From: Flammeovirgaceae bacterium
GTDB lineage: Bacteria > Bacteroidota > Bacteroidia > Cytophagales > Cyclobacteriaceae
Length of the DNA stretch: 64,000 bases
Direction of reading: 5' to 3'
NCBI GenBank assembly: GCA_016712035.1
Contig: JADJRT010000007.1
Coordinates: forward strand, 62,001 to 126,000
Position 1 is the stretch's first letter, and each line of letters starts with the position of its first letter. The position numbers were made by a program, and so were the translations under genes. Shown piece by piece: positions 46,599 to 55,066 of this stretch. Under the pieces are notes generated by a model, which was not told the DNA's origin, searched no databases, and saw only the letters and a list, made by a program, of their open reading frames with translations.

Positions 46599-46635
46599 AG
46601 CCACAGATTCACTGATTATTTGTGAATCTGTGGCT
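46599..46635. terminator. Bidirectional rho-independent terminator
   Basis: A 14-bp perfect stem (AGCCACAGATTCAC with GTGAATCTGTGGCT) with a 9-base loop, placed between convergent genes ending at 46533 (plus) and 46657 (minus). Plus-strand T-rich text TTAGAATTTTTAG follows, and A/T-rich text precedes it for the minus direction. Confidence 0.85.
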
Positions 46636-46656
46636 TTAGAATTTTTAGATGATTAG

Positions 46657-47874
46657 CTATTGAGCAGCCTTAGCCGTTCGACTGCGCATCCAGAATAATA
46701 GAATGGTAAAGAGTACAATCAATACTAATGGAAATGCTACCATGGTGCGAAGCGTATCCTGACCAGCCGCTAACACCAGCGCATCGCCTTCTAATCCAGT
46801 TGCAGCTGCTTTCTCAGTCGCGCTGTCTATCCATCCACCAATAATGGGTTGCCATATAGAGGTAGAAAACATTCCTATGCCACCTACAATGGACATGCCC
46901 AAGGCGCCACTTAAAGGAATTTTTTCAGCTACGAACCCAATCATGTTAGGCCAGAAATAGCAAACACCCATGGCGAAAAATATGGCAGCAACATAAGCCA
47001 TGGAACCTGTTTGTGTACTGAATAAAAATATTCCAATCGCAGTAAAAAACGCGGATCCTAAAAGAACACCCGTTTGATCAAACTTGTGAACGAACTCGCC
47101 ACCAAAGTATCGCCCAACAGCCATTAATCCGGTAACGAGCGCGAGGATTACCATTGGTTCAGCGCCACTCTTTGATAATAAAAGTGATGTCCACTGTTGC
47201 GGGCCAAACTCAGAAATAGCCGTGATGGACATGCAAACAGCAATGAATATGAAAAGCGGAGTGGCCATTGCTTTCAGGTTAGCAGCTAGAGAGGTAACCT
47301 TATCACTATGTGGTTTTGGAAATACTTGTCCGTAGAACAGGTACGCATAAATTATGGTAGGGATTAGAATTATCCAAATTTGTGATTCCCATCCTAAATT
47401 CATCTTGGTCATGAGAAGAGAAACCAGACTACCTACTACAATTCCTCCTGGGAACCACATGTGAAAGCGATTAAGTAGCGTATTCATCTGTTTTCCACTG
47501 TAGCCATCCGCAATCATTGGATTGCAGGCGGCTTCCGTACATCCATTACCAATTCCAATGAACAATGTCGAAATCAATAAGCCTGTATATCCGCCTGAAT
47601 ATATTGTTAGTATAATACCAAGGGTATGGGCAAAAAAAGCAAAAATCATAATTCTTTTGGGGCCAATAGATCTATAAAAAATACCTCCGATGACCATTGA
47701 AATGGGAAACCCGACAAACCACATCTGGTTTATAAACCCAAGTTGCTTTGCCGTAAGGTCAAAAGTCTGTGCGAGCTGTGGCAAAATACCAGCTCGTATA
47801 CTAAAGGAAAAAGCCGTTGTGATTAGGGCAAAACAACTGGCGTAAAAAAGTCTAATGTTAGTTTTATCGCTCAT
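46657..47874 (-). CDS. MFS sugar permease, probable xylose-locus transporter
   Basis: 405 residues with 12 predicted membrane segments. The A-motif region reads GGIFYRSIGPKRIM, and GNGCTEAACNPMIAD followed by RFHMWFPGGIVVGSL resembles sugar permeases of the FucP/MFS type. It is the second gene of a minus-strand pair after the Nudix-type regulator (gap 93 bases), and that pair faces xylB-xylA, so uptake of xylose is the simplest reading. The substrate is inferred from context only. Intact. Confidence 0.8.
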   Translation of the reverse strand: MSDKTNIRLFYASCFALITTAFSFSIRAGILPQLAQTFDLTAKQLGFINQMWFVGFPISMVIGGIFYRSIGPKRIMIFAFFAHTLGIILTIYSGGYTGLLISTLFIGIGNGCTEAACNPMIADGYSGKQMNTLLNRFHMWFPGGIVVGSLVSLLMTKMNLGWESQIWIILIPTIIYAYLFYGQVFPKPHSDKVTSLAANLKAMATPLFIFIAVCMSITAISEFGPQQWTSLLLSKSGAEPMVILALVTGLMAVGRYFGGEFVHKFDQTGVLLGSAFFTAIGIFLFSTQTGSMAYVAAIFFAMGVCYFWPNMIGFVAEKIPLSGALGMSIVGGIGMFSTSIWQPIIGGWIDSATEKAAATGLEGDALVLAAGQDTLRTMVAFPLVLIVLFTILLFWMRSRTAKAAQ

Positions 47875-47967
47875 ACTTTGGTCGTTAAGGTTTGATTCTA
47901 AGGTTTTAGAAATATGAAATTAAAATGGATTGATTGCAAGTACTTGGAATAAAAAGTCAAAATCTGA

Positions 47968-48663
47968 TCATAATTCAAAGGCAATGCCACGGTTTTTTAA
48001 GGTTACATAAATACGCTTATCAAACTTGTATAACCCTGCAGCCCGGTGCGAAACATCTTTCTGTTTCTCGTCACACTTCTTTAGTAACTTCATTTTAGCA
48101 AGCTTTCTTCTGAAGTTAGATTTGTCGAGAGTCGTTTCAAGCACGGCCTCATATAGCTCTTGTAACTGTAACAGCGTAAATTTTTCAGGCAACAGGTTAA
48201 ACCCAATTGGTTCATGCCGCACTTTATGCTTTAGGTGCTGATACCCATATTTCAAAATTAGGGGGTGATCGTACGGGAGGTCTGAGACTTCATGTACACT
48301 AAACCATTTTGCATCGGATGCAGTAAAACCAGGAATTAAAGAGTAGTGTTCTTCTTTCACTAAAGCGAAATAGGCAATGGTTACTACGCGCTTGGTTGGG
48401 TATCGATCGGGATGTCCGAAAGCTTTTAATTGCTCTAAGTAAATATTACTGATTCCGGTTAACGAATGAAGAAGCCGCTTGGCTGCATCGTCAATACTTT
48501 CACCATAATTAATCCAACCTCCGGGCAATGCCCACCTGCCTTCACTAATTCCTTCACCATGTTTAATCAGCAGAATGTCCAAACGGCCGTCTTTAAAGCC
48601 AAAAACAAGGCAATCGATGGATAAGGCATCAATAACAGAGTCTGGTGCAGGTTTGGCGGTCAT
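47968..48663 (-). CDS. Nudix-domain transcriptional regulator (NrtR/AraR-like, degenerate Nudix box)
   Basis: 231 residues. Residues ~10-145 form a Nudix fold; the C-terminal ~85 (KFTLLQLQELYEAVLETTLDKSNFRRKL...) form a winged helix. The Nudix box GGWINYGESIDDAAKRLLHSLTGI lacks the REUXEE glutamates (RLLHSL instead), so hydrolase activity is not expected; the domain should bind a sugar ligand. This matches the Bacteroidota sugar regulators related to AraR and NrtR. It is divergent from xylB, with a palindromic site in the 70-base gap, so it is a likely xylose regulator. Intact. Confidence 0.88.
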   Translation of the reverse strand: MTAKPAPDSVIDALSIDCLVFGFKDGRLDILLIKHGEGISEGRWALPGGWINYGESIDDAAKRLLHSLTGISNIYLEQLKAFGHPDRYPTKRVVTIAYFALVKEEHYSLIPGFTASDAKWFSVHEVSDLPYDHPLILKYGYQHLKHKVRHEPIGFNLLPEKFTLLQLQELYEAVLETTLDKSNFRRKLAKMKLLKKCDEKQKDVSHRAAGLYKFDKRIYVTLKNRGIAFEL

Positions 48664-48685
48664 GAATAAATAATAGACTAATATA

Positions 48686-48700
48686 TGGTCATTTTGACCA
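48686..48700. promoter_or_regulatory. Candidate operator of the xylose regulator
   Basis: TGGTCA and TGACCA form a perfect 6-bp inverted repeat around TTT, in the divergent gap between the Nudix-type regulator and xylB. It sits in the -33 area relative to the TACTTTTG element at 48709, a good place for repression of xylB. Confidence 0.5.
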
Positions 48701-48708
48701 CAAGTAAA

Positions 48709-48716
48709 TACTTTTG
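48709..48716 (+). promoter_or_regulatory. Bacteroidota -7 promoter element of xylB
   Basis: TACTTTTG is a perfect match to the TAnnTTTG -7 consensus, 17 bases before the xylB ATG. The nearest upstream TTTG (48693-48696) is only 12 bases away, shorter than usual, so the -33 contact is uncertain. Confidence 0.4.
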
Positions 48717-48733
48717 GTAAATAATTCGATTCT

Positions 48734-50227
48734 ATGGCTGGCTTTCTTTTAGGTCTGGATATTGGGAGTTCATCGGTAAAGGCAAGTTTAGTTGCTATTG
48801 ATTCTGGCCAAACTGTTGTGTCTGCGCAATCTCCGGCTGAAGAAATGGAAATGATTGCCGATCAATCTGGTTGGGCAGAGCAAGATCCTGAAATGTGGTG
48901 GGAGCATGCTATTAAAAGCATTCAACTTTGCTTATCTAAGACTGTCGCAAAATCAGAGTCAATCAAAGCTATCGGTGTCGCCTATCAGATGCATGGATTA
49001 GTAGCGGTTGATAAAAATGGCAAACCTGTGCGACCGTCCATTATCTGGTGCGACAGTCGAGCTGTTGAGTATGGTGATGAAGCTTTTAAAGAATTGGGTG
49101 CAGAATATTGTCTTTCACACTTTCTAAACTCACCAGGAAATTTCACGGCCTCTAAATTAAAATGGGTAAAGGAAAACGAGCCTGAGGTTTATAAACGAAT
49201 CCATAAAATAATGTTGCCGGGCGATTATATCGCTTTTAAACTTACCGGGGAGATTGCGACCACAGATACAGGTTTATCGGAGGGAATTTTTTGGGATTAC
49301 AAACAAGAAGGTATTGCTGATTCTTTGTTGAAGCATTATGGAATTGATCGGTCGCTGCTGGCTGATATAAAACCTGTGTTCTCTGAGCAAGGTAAACTAA
49401 CGTCAAAGGCAGCTAAAGAAACTGGACTAAAAGAAGGTACTATTATCTCATACCGCGCAGGAGATCAACCAAATAATGCTTTTTCATTAAATGTTTTGAA
49501 TCCGGGCGAAACAGCAGCCACAGCAGGAACCTCGGGCGTGATTTATAGCGTAACTGACCAAAACGCTTACGATTCCAAATCGAGAGTGAATACTTTTATC
49601 CACGTAAGTAATGAAGCCAATCTAAAACGCAATGGAGTATTACTTTGCGTGAACGGCACGGGCATTCTCAACAGTTGGTTACGCAAGAATTTAAAAAGCG
49701 GCACTCTACTCGACTATCAACAAATGAATGAACAGGCAGCCAGTGTGCCGATTGGGGCGGTTGGGTTATCGATTTTACCCTTCGGAAATGGTGCGGAACG
49801 GATTTTAGAAAATAAAAGTATTCAATCTTCATGGCATGGTTTAGATTTCAACAGGCATACGCAGGCGCATATTTTTAGGGCCGCACAGGAGGGGATTGTG
49901 TTTGCATTGAAATATGGTTTTGAAATTCTGCAAACCATGGGTATTCAGTCGAGCGTAATCAGAGCCGGTAAAACAAATATGTTTTTAAGTCCGGTGTTCA
50001 GGCAGGCCTTTGTCAATACGATAGGTGTACCGCTCCAATTATACGATACCGATGGAGCTAAAGGCGCTGCGCTGGGTGCGGGTGTTGGTGCCGGAATTTA
50101 TTCTGATTTTAGTGAAGCCTTTCAGGGATTGAATAAACTCCATGAAGAGTGGCCGGAAGCTGCCACCGTTAAAAGTTATGACGAAGCCTATTCACAATGG
50201 AAGGAAATTTTGATGAACGAAATATAA
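48734..50227 (+). CDS. xylB: Xylulokinase
   Basis: 497 residues, FGGY kinase. N-terminal phosphate loop GLDIGSSSVKASL, the substrate/catalytic block VAYQMHGLV, RPSIIWCDSRA, and SWHGLDFNRH in the C-terminal lobe; GAKGAALGAGVGAGIY forms the adenosine site. It phosphorylates D-xylulose made by XylA to xylulose 5-phosphate for the pentose phosphate pathway. Intact; xylA follows after 30 bases, so the two form an operon under the divergent regulator. Confidence 0.94.
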   Translation: MAGFLLGLDIGSSSVKASLVAIDSGQTVVSAQSPAEEMEMIADQSGWAEQDPEMWWEHAIKSIQLCLSKTVAKSESIKAIGVAYQMHGLVAVDKNGKPVRPSIIWCDSRAVEYGDEAFKELGAEYCLSHFLNSPGNFTASKLKWVKENEPEVYKRIHKIMLPGDYIAFKLTGEIATTDTGLSEGIFWDYKQEGIADSLLKHYGIDRSLLADIKPVFSEQGKLTSKAAKETGLKEGTIISYRAGDQPNNAFSLNVLNPGETAATAGTSGVIYSVTDQNAYDSKSRVNTFIHVSNEANLKRNGVLLCVNGTGILNSWLRKNLKSGTLLDYQQMNEQAASVPIGAVGLSILPFGNGAERILENKSIQSSWHGLDFNRHTQAHIFRAAQEGIVFALKYGFEILQTMGIQSSVIRAGKTNMFLSPVFRQAFVNTIGVPLQLYDTDGAKGAALGAGVGAGIYSDFSEAFQGLNKLHEEWPEAATVKSYDEAYSQWKEILMNEI

Positions 50228-50257
50228 GCAGGCACAATTAATCTAAACTATCACAAT

Positions 50258-51586
50258 ATGAAAGTTGTAAGGGGGAATAAGGAATATTTTAAAGGTATTC
50301 GGGCAATCAAGTTTGAAGGTAAGGAATCAGATAATCCGCTGGCATTCAAATTCTACAATCCAAAAAAGAAAGTAGGGAAGAAAACCATGGAGCAACACAT
50401 GCGCTTTGCTATAGCTTACTGGCATACCTTCTGTGGCACCGGAGGCGATCCTTTTGGCCCCGGTACTAAAAACTTTCCATGGTCGACAGCGGGCGATCCG
50501 GTTCAACGGGCAAAAGACAAAATGGATGCTGCATTTGAGTTTATTACGAAAATAGGCGCGCCCTTTTATTGTTTCCATGATTATGATCTTATTGAGGAAG
50601 CATCAACACTCAAAGAGTCAGAAAAGCGACTGCGCATTATTGTTGACTACGCCAAGGAAAAACAAAAAGCATCGGGTGTAAAGCTTTTGTGGGGCACCGC
50701 TAATTTATTTTCAAACCTGAGGTATATGAATGGTGCAGCCACTAACCCTGATTTTAATGTGGTTTGCCATGCCGGCAATCAGGTTAAGAATGCTATTGAT
50801 GCTACGATTGAATTAGATGGCTCCGGCTATACTTTTTGGGGTGGACGGGAAGGATATATGTCGCTTCTGAATACAGACATGAAGCGGGAGCAAGAACACT
50901 TGGCGCGTTTTCTTCATATGGCGCGCGACTATGCAAGGAAAAATGGATTCAAAGGTTCGTTTTATATTGAACCCAAACCCATGGAACCCAGCAAACATCA
51001 GTACGATTTTGATGCGGCTACCTGCCTGTCATTTTTGCGCCAGTTTGATTTGATGGATGATTTCAAATTAAACATTGAAGTAAACCATGCCACCTTAGCG
51101 AGCCACACCTTCGATCACGAATTACAAGTAGCTGCTGATGCGGGGGTATTAGGAAGTATCGATGCGAATCGGGGAGATAATCAAAATGGTTGGGATACCG
51201 ATCAGTTTCCAAACAATGTATATGAGATAACCGAGGCGATGCTGGTGATTTTACAAGCCGGGGGCTTCAAAACAGGCGGTGTAAACTTTGATGCTAAAAC
51301 AAGAAGAACATCTACCGACTTGGTTGATATTTTTCATGCGCATATAGGTGGTATGGATGTGTTTGCCAAGGCTTTGCTTGCAGCACATGCTATCATTGAA
51401 GATGGCGAATTCGTAAGCATGCGAAAAGAGCGGTATGCTTCATTCAATTCCGGTAACGGAAGAAAATTTGAGCGAGGCAACCTAAGCCTGGATGCGTTGA
51501 GGAAACTTGCCTATAAGAATGGCGAGCCGGAGCAGATCAGCGGAAAGCAAGAGTACTTTGAAAACCTGCTTAATAGGTTCATTTAG
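50258..51586 (+). CDS. xylA: Xylose isomerase
   Basis: 442 residues, class II type by length. The catalytic His is in [11 protein letters not shown]; metal ligands are in [18 protein letters not shown] and [18 protein letters not shown]; the WGGREGY block is also conserved. Converts D-xylose to D-xylulose in the cytoplasm. Intact, and the last gene of the xylBA operon; no terminator was seen in the 91 bases after it, which hold a possible operator for the next operon. Confidence 0.96.
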   Translation: MKVVRGNKEYFKGIRAIKFEGKESDNPLAFKFYNPKKKVGKKTMEQHMRFAIAYWHTFCGTGGDPFGPGTKNFPWSTAGDPVQRAKDKMDAAFEFITKIGAPFYCFHDYDLIEEASTLKESEKRLRIIVDYAKEKQKASGVKLLWGTANLFSNLRYMNGAATNPDFNVVCHAGNQVKNAIDATIELDGSGYTFWGGREGYMSLLNTDMKREQEHLARFLHMARDYARKNGFKGSFYIEPKPMEPSKHQYDFDAATCLSFLRQFDLMDDFKLNIEVNHATLASHTFDHELQVAADAGVLGSIDANRGDNQNGWDTDQFPNNVYEITEAMLVILQAGGFKTGGVNFDAKTRRTSTDLVDIFHAHIGGMDVFAKALLAAHAIIEDGEFVSMRKERYASFNSGNGRKFERGNLSLDALRKLAYKNGEPEQISGKQEYFENLLNRFI

Positions 51587-51602
51587 CACCATTTAAAATT
51601 CA

Positions 51603-51617
51603 CGCAATCGTTTCCGC
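51603..51617 (+). promoter_or_regulatory. Possible LacI-type half-operator before the oxidoreductase operon
   Basis: CGCAATCGTTTCCGC matches 13 of 15 bases of CGAAACCGTTTCCGC at 13051-13065, which overlaps the lacI/susC palindrome. It is not itself a full palindrome. The similarity suggests common control of both loci but could be chance. Confidence 0.35.
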
Positions 51618-51677
51618 TAAAGAAAATTGAGTATTTTACGGGGTACATAGTAATCTTACAAAACAACTCGAAATCGC

Positions 51678-52835
51678 ATGAACAGAAAACTACGAATGGG
51701 TATGGTCGGTGGCGGCAAAGATGCTTTCATCGGATCCATACATAGGCTCGCAGCCAATATGGATGGTCTAATAGAAATTGTTGCGGGGGCGTTAAGTATA
51801 CATCCGGACACAGCGAAAGAAAGTGGCAAGATGTTATTCCTGGCTGAAGACCGCACCTATCTCACTTACGAAGAGATGATGGATAAGGAAAGCAAACTAC
51901 CGGCTGATAAACGGATTGATTTCGTAACGATTGTGACACCTAATTTTGCACACTTTGCTCCGGCCATGTTGGCACTTGAGAAGGGATTTCATGTAGTGAT
52001 CGAAAAGCCCATCACATTTACAATAGATGAGGCTCGGCAACTAAAAAAGAAAGTTGAAGAAACAGGTTTGATTTTGTTACTCACTCATACCTATTCAGGA
52101 TATCCTATGGTGCGTCAAGCTCGCACAATGATGAAGGAAGGCGTGCTTGGAAAAATCCGTAAAGTATATGTGGAGTATCCGCAAGGCTGGTTAAGTAAAA
52201 TGAGTGAACGCGAAGGCAATGCTCAGGCAGCGTGGCGAACAGACCCTAAGAAATCAGGTAAGGCTGGCGCGATGGGTGACATCGGAACGCATGCTGCTCA
52301 CCTGGCAGAATTTATTACGGGTTTAAAAATCACACATCTCTGTGCAGACTTAAATGCGATGGTACCCGGTCGAGCGTTGGATGATGATGGAAATGTATTG
52401 TTAAAATTTGATAATGGTGCTGCCGGTGTATTGATGGCATCGCAGGTTGCGGCAGGTGAAGAGAACGCATTAAGGATCAGAATCTATGGGGAACATGGAG
52501 GTATTGAGTGGGCTCAGCAAGAACCGAACACACTTTTAGTAAAGTGGTTGGATAAGCCAACTCAAATTCTTCGCGCAGGTACTAATGGCTTTGTTGGTGA
52601 TGAAGCGAAGTTTAATGCGCGTACGCCAGCGGGCCACCCGGAAGGATACCTGGAAGCCTTTGGCAATTTGTATCGCAATTTTGCCTTTGCACTTTCTGCA
52701 AGAATTGATGGCTCGAAAGCTCCAGCACTTGTCGATTTCCCTTCCGTGGATGATGGTATCCGGGGCATGGCATTTATCGACAATGTTGTGAAGAGTGGCC
52801 AGAGTAAGGAAAAGTGGACACCATTTGAAGTATAA
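51678..52835 (+). CDS. Gfo/Idh/MocA-family oxidoreductase
   Basis: 385 residues. The N-terminal Rossmann region (RMGMVGGGKDAFIGSIHRLAA) and FVTIVTPNFAHFAPAMLALEKGFHVVIEKPITF contain the EKP motif typical of the family, where the Lys is catalytic. GDIGTHAAHLAEFITG supplies the active-site His. Members oxidise or reduce sugars at C1-C3 with NAD(P); some oxidise glycosides to 3-keto forms. The downstream TIM-barrel, cytochrome c and DUF1080 genes fit 3-keto-glycoside metabolism. No signal peptide; cytoplasmic. The start at 51678 is the only good one. Confidence 0.9.
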   Translation: MNRKLRMGMVGGGKDAFIGSIHRLAANMDGLIEIVAGALSIHPDTAKESGKMLFLAEDRTYLTYEEMMDKESKLPADKRIDFVTIVTPNFAHFAPAMLALEKGFHVVIEKPITFTIDEARQLKKKVEETGLILLLTHTYSGYPMVRQARTMMKEGVLGKIRKVYVEYPQGWLSKMSEREGNAQAAWRTDPKKSGKAGAMGDIGTHAAHLAEFITGLKITHLCADLNAMVPGRALDDDGNVLLKFDNGAAGVLMASQVAAGEENALRIRIYGEHGGIEWAQQEPNTLLVKWLDKPTQILRAGTNGFVGDEAKFNARTPAGHPEGYLEAFGNLYRNFAFALSARIDGSKAPALVDFPSVDDGIRGMAFIDNVVKSGQSKEKWTPFEV

Positions 52836-52838
52836 GTT

Positions 52839-53896
52839 ATGCAAACTCTAAAAGGACCCGGAATTTTTTTAGCTCAGTTCATGGGTGATGAAGCACCCTT
52901 CAACAATCTTAAGTCAATCTGCAAATGGGCAGCATCACTTGGCTACATAGGCGTTCAGATTCCAACGTGGGATAGTCGATGTATCGATTTAAAAAAAGCT
53001 GCTGAAAGCAAAGACTATGCAGATGAACTTCGTGAAATGGTAGAATCTTGTGGATTGCAAATCACAGAATTGTCGACTCACTTGCAAGGACAGTTGGTAG
53101 CAGTTCATCCGGCATACGATGTAATGTTTGATGGGTTTGCACCTAAATCGGTTCATGGTAAACCTAAAGAACGCACGGCCTGGGCAGTTGATCAATTGAA
53201 GTTGGCTGCGAAGGCAAGCAAGAATTTAGGATTGAAGGCGCATGCTACTTTTTCAGGAGCGCTGATGTGGCATACTGTTTATCCCTGGCCACAGCGCCCT
53301 GCTGGATTGGTGGAAGATGGTTTTAAAGAATTAGCCAAGCGCTGGTTGCCTATCCTTAATGCTTTTGATAAGGTTGGCGTAGATGTATGTTATGAAATTC
53401 ACCCGGGTGAAGACCTACATGATGGGATTACGTTTGAGCGTTTCTGGGAGGCAACCGGAAAACATAAACGCGCCAATATCCTATACGATCCAAGTCACTT
53501 TGTTCTCCAACAACTGGATTACCTTCAATACATAGACTTCTATCATTCCTTTATAAAGATGTTTCATGTGAAGGATGCTGAATTCAATCCCACAGGAAAA
53601 GTGGTGTGTACGGAGGATTTCAGGATTGGGCAAACCGACCCGGTAGATTCCGTTCGTTGGGAGATGGCCAGGTTGACTTTCAATCAATTTTCTCCAAGCT
53701 GGCACAATACAATTATAAAGGCTGGGCTGTTTTAGAGTGGGAGTGTTGCATTAAACATCCTGAGCAAGGCGCAGAAGAAGGAGCACCTTTTATTAAAGAT
53801 CATATTATCCGCGTAACTGAAAAAGCATTTGATGATTTTGCTTCTACCGGAAAGAATCCAACACTAAATAAAAAAGTTTTAGGTTTAATTAAATAA
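52839..53896 (+). CDS. Sugar phosphate isomerase/epimerase-type TIM barrel (frameshifted)
   Basis: About 352 residues, AP-endonuclease-2 superfamily, 3 bases after the oxidoreductase stop. Metal-site candidates: Glu in CYEIHPGEDLHDG, Asp/His in YDPSHFVLQQLD, His in MFHVKDAEF and Glu in GWAVLEWECC. The frame breaks at ~53603: AAAGTGGTGTG should be AAAGTGGGTGTG, giving GKVGVYGGFQDWANRPGRF. Relatives isomerise or epimerise sugars and keto-sugars. Close packing with the Gfo/Idh/MocA gene suggests consecutive steps of one pathway. Cytoplasmic. Confidence 0.88.
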
Positions 53897-53899
53897 ATA

Positions 53900-54312
53900 A
53901 TGAAAATGAAAAAGTTATCACAGATGTTTTTTATGCTGGCATTCATGGTTGTGTTGGCAAGTTGCGGATCGAAAAAAGAGGAGGCTGCTACAGAAGATTA
54001 TGGAACACCGGATGAAAGTTCGGAAGCCATTGTGGGGGATGTTATTGCCCAGGGAGAATCCTTGGTGAATGCAAGTGATTGCAAAACATGCCACCATCCA
54101 ACCAATAAACTTATAGGACCATCACACACCGATGTTGCAAAAAAGTATGACTTCATACAAGCCAACGTAACCATGTTGGCAGGTAAAATTATTAGTGGAG
54201 GCACCGGTGTTTGGGGTGAGATTCCAATGAGCCCACACCCTGATATCTCTCAAGGTGATGCAGAAAAAATGGCTCGGTTTGTATTGTCACTAGATGGTGA
54301 AAAGAACATTAA
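53900..54312 (+). CDS. Cytochrome c lipoprotein (stop lost by frameshift)
   Basis: About 137 residues. Lipobox A-S-C (MLAFMVVLASCGSKKEE). A single haem site CKTCHH, and the Met ligand probably in GEIPMSPHPDIS. As sequenced, the frame runs on into the DUF1080 gene. Adding one A in the GAAAAG run at ~54300 gives DGEKEH followed by TAA at 54310-54312, directly before the next ATG. A homologous haem domain sits at the end of the giant protein at 55067-58405. It likely carries electrons from periplasmic sugar oxidation. Confidence 0.82.
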
Positions 54313-54313
54313 C

Positions 54314-55036
54314 ATGAAATTAACATGTAGTTTAATCTTCCTCTTGCTGGTTTCAACTTCAACTTTTTCTCAAGCTCCTAATACGCTTACTAAAGCTGAG
54401 CAAAAGGAAGGCTGGAAATTACTTTTTGATGGAAAAACCACCCATGGGTGGAGAAATTTTAAGTCCGATAAAATTGGCAGCGCCTGGAAAGCAAGTGAGG
54501 GAACTTTTTATCTGGACACCTCAAAAAAGAACGGTTGGCAAACCGAAGGCGGGGGCGACATTGTAACTACCGAGGAGTATGAAAATTACGAGCTTTCGCT
54601 GGAATGGAAAATACAAGCCTGCGGAAACAGCGGGGTGATTTTTAATGTTCAGGAAGGCGCAACACACGAATACGTTTGGCATACGGGGCCTGAGATGCAG
54701 GTGTTGGATAACGCATGCCATCCCGATGCCAAAATAATTAAACACCGCGCTGGCGATTTGTATGATCTTATTTCGTGTAAAACGGAAACTGTAAAACCTG
54801 CCGGTGAATGGAATCTGGCGAAGATCGTTTCAAATAAAGGTCATTATACCTTTTGGCTTAATGGAGTACAAACAGTAGAGTTTACAATGCACACACCCGA
54901 ATGGGATCAACTGGTGGCAGGCAGTAAGTTTAAAGACATGCCTGACTTTGGAAAATTTACTAAGGGAAGAATTTCGTTGCAAGACCATGGCGACCAGGTG
55001 TGGTTTCGCAACATTAAAATCAAGGAGTTAAAATAA
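54314..55036 (+). CDS. Exported DUF1080 / 3-keto-glycoside hydrolase-type protein
   Basis: About 240 residues. The ATG at 54314 opens a complete signal peptide (MKLTCSLIFLLLVSTSTFSQ), which would be buried if the apparent fusion with the cytochrome were real. DUF1080 jelly-roll: GWKLLFDGKTTHGWRNF, TTEEYENYELSLEWKI, GNSGVIFNV, HTGPEMQVLDN and GRISLQDHGDQVWFRNIKI, all with the usual spacing. Family members act on 3-keto glycosides or bind polysaccharides. It lies between a cytochrome c and a ThuA/sugar-dehydrogenase protein. Confidence 0.88.
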   Translation: MKLTCSLIFLLLVSTSTFSQAPNTLTKAEQKEGWKLLFDGKTTHGWRNFKSDKIGSAWKASEGTFYLDTSKKNGWQTEGGGDIVTTEEYENYELSLEWKIQACGNSGVIFNVQEGATHEYVWHTGPEMQVLDNACHPDAKIIKHRAGDLYDLISCKTETVKPAGEWNLAKIVSNKGHYTFWLNGVQTVEFTMHTPEWDQLVAGSKFKDMPDFGKFTKGRISLQDHGDQVWFRNIKIKELK

Positions 55037-55066
55037 TTACATCGCTGAATAGCCACTAAACATTTT

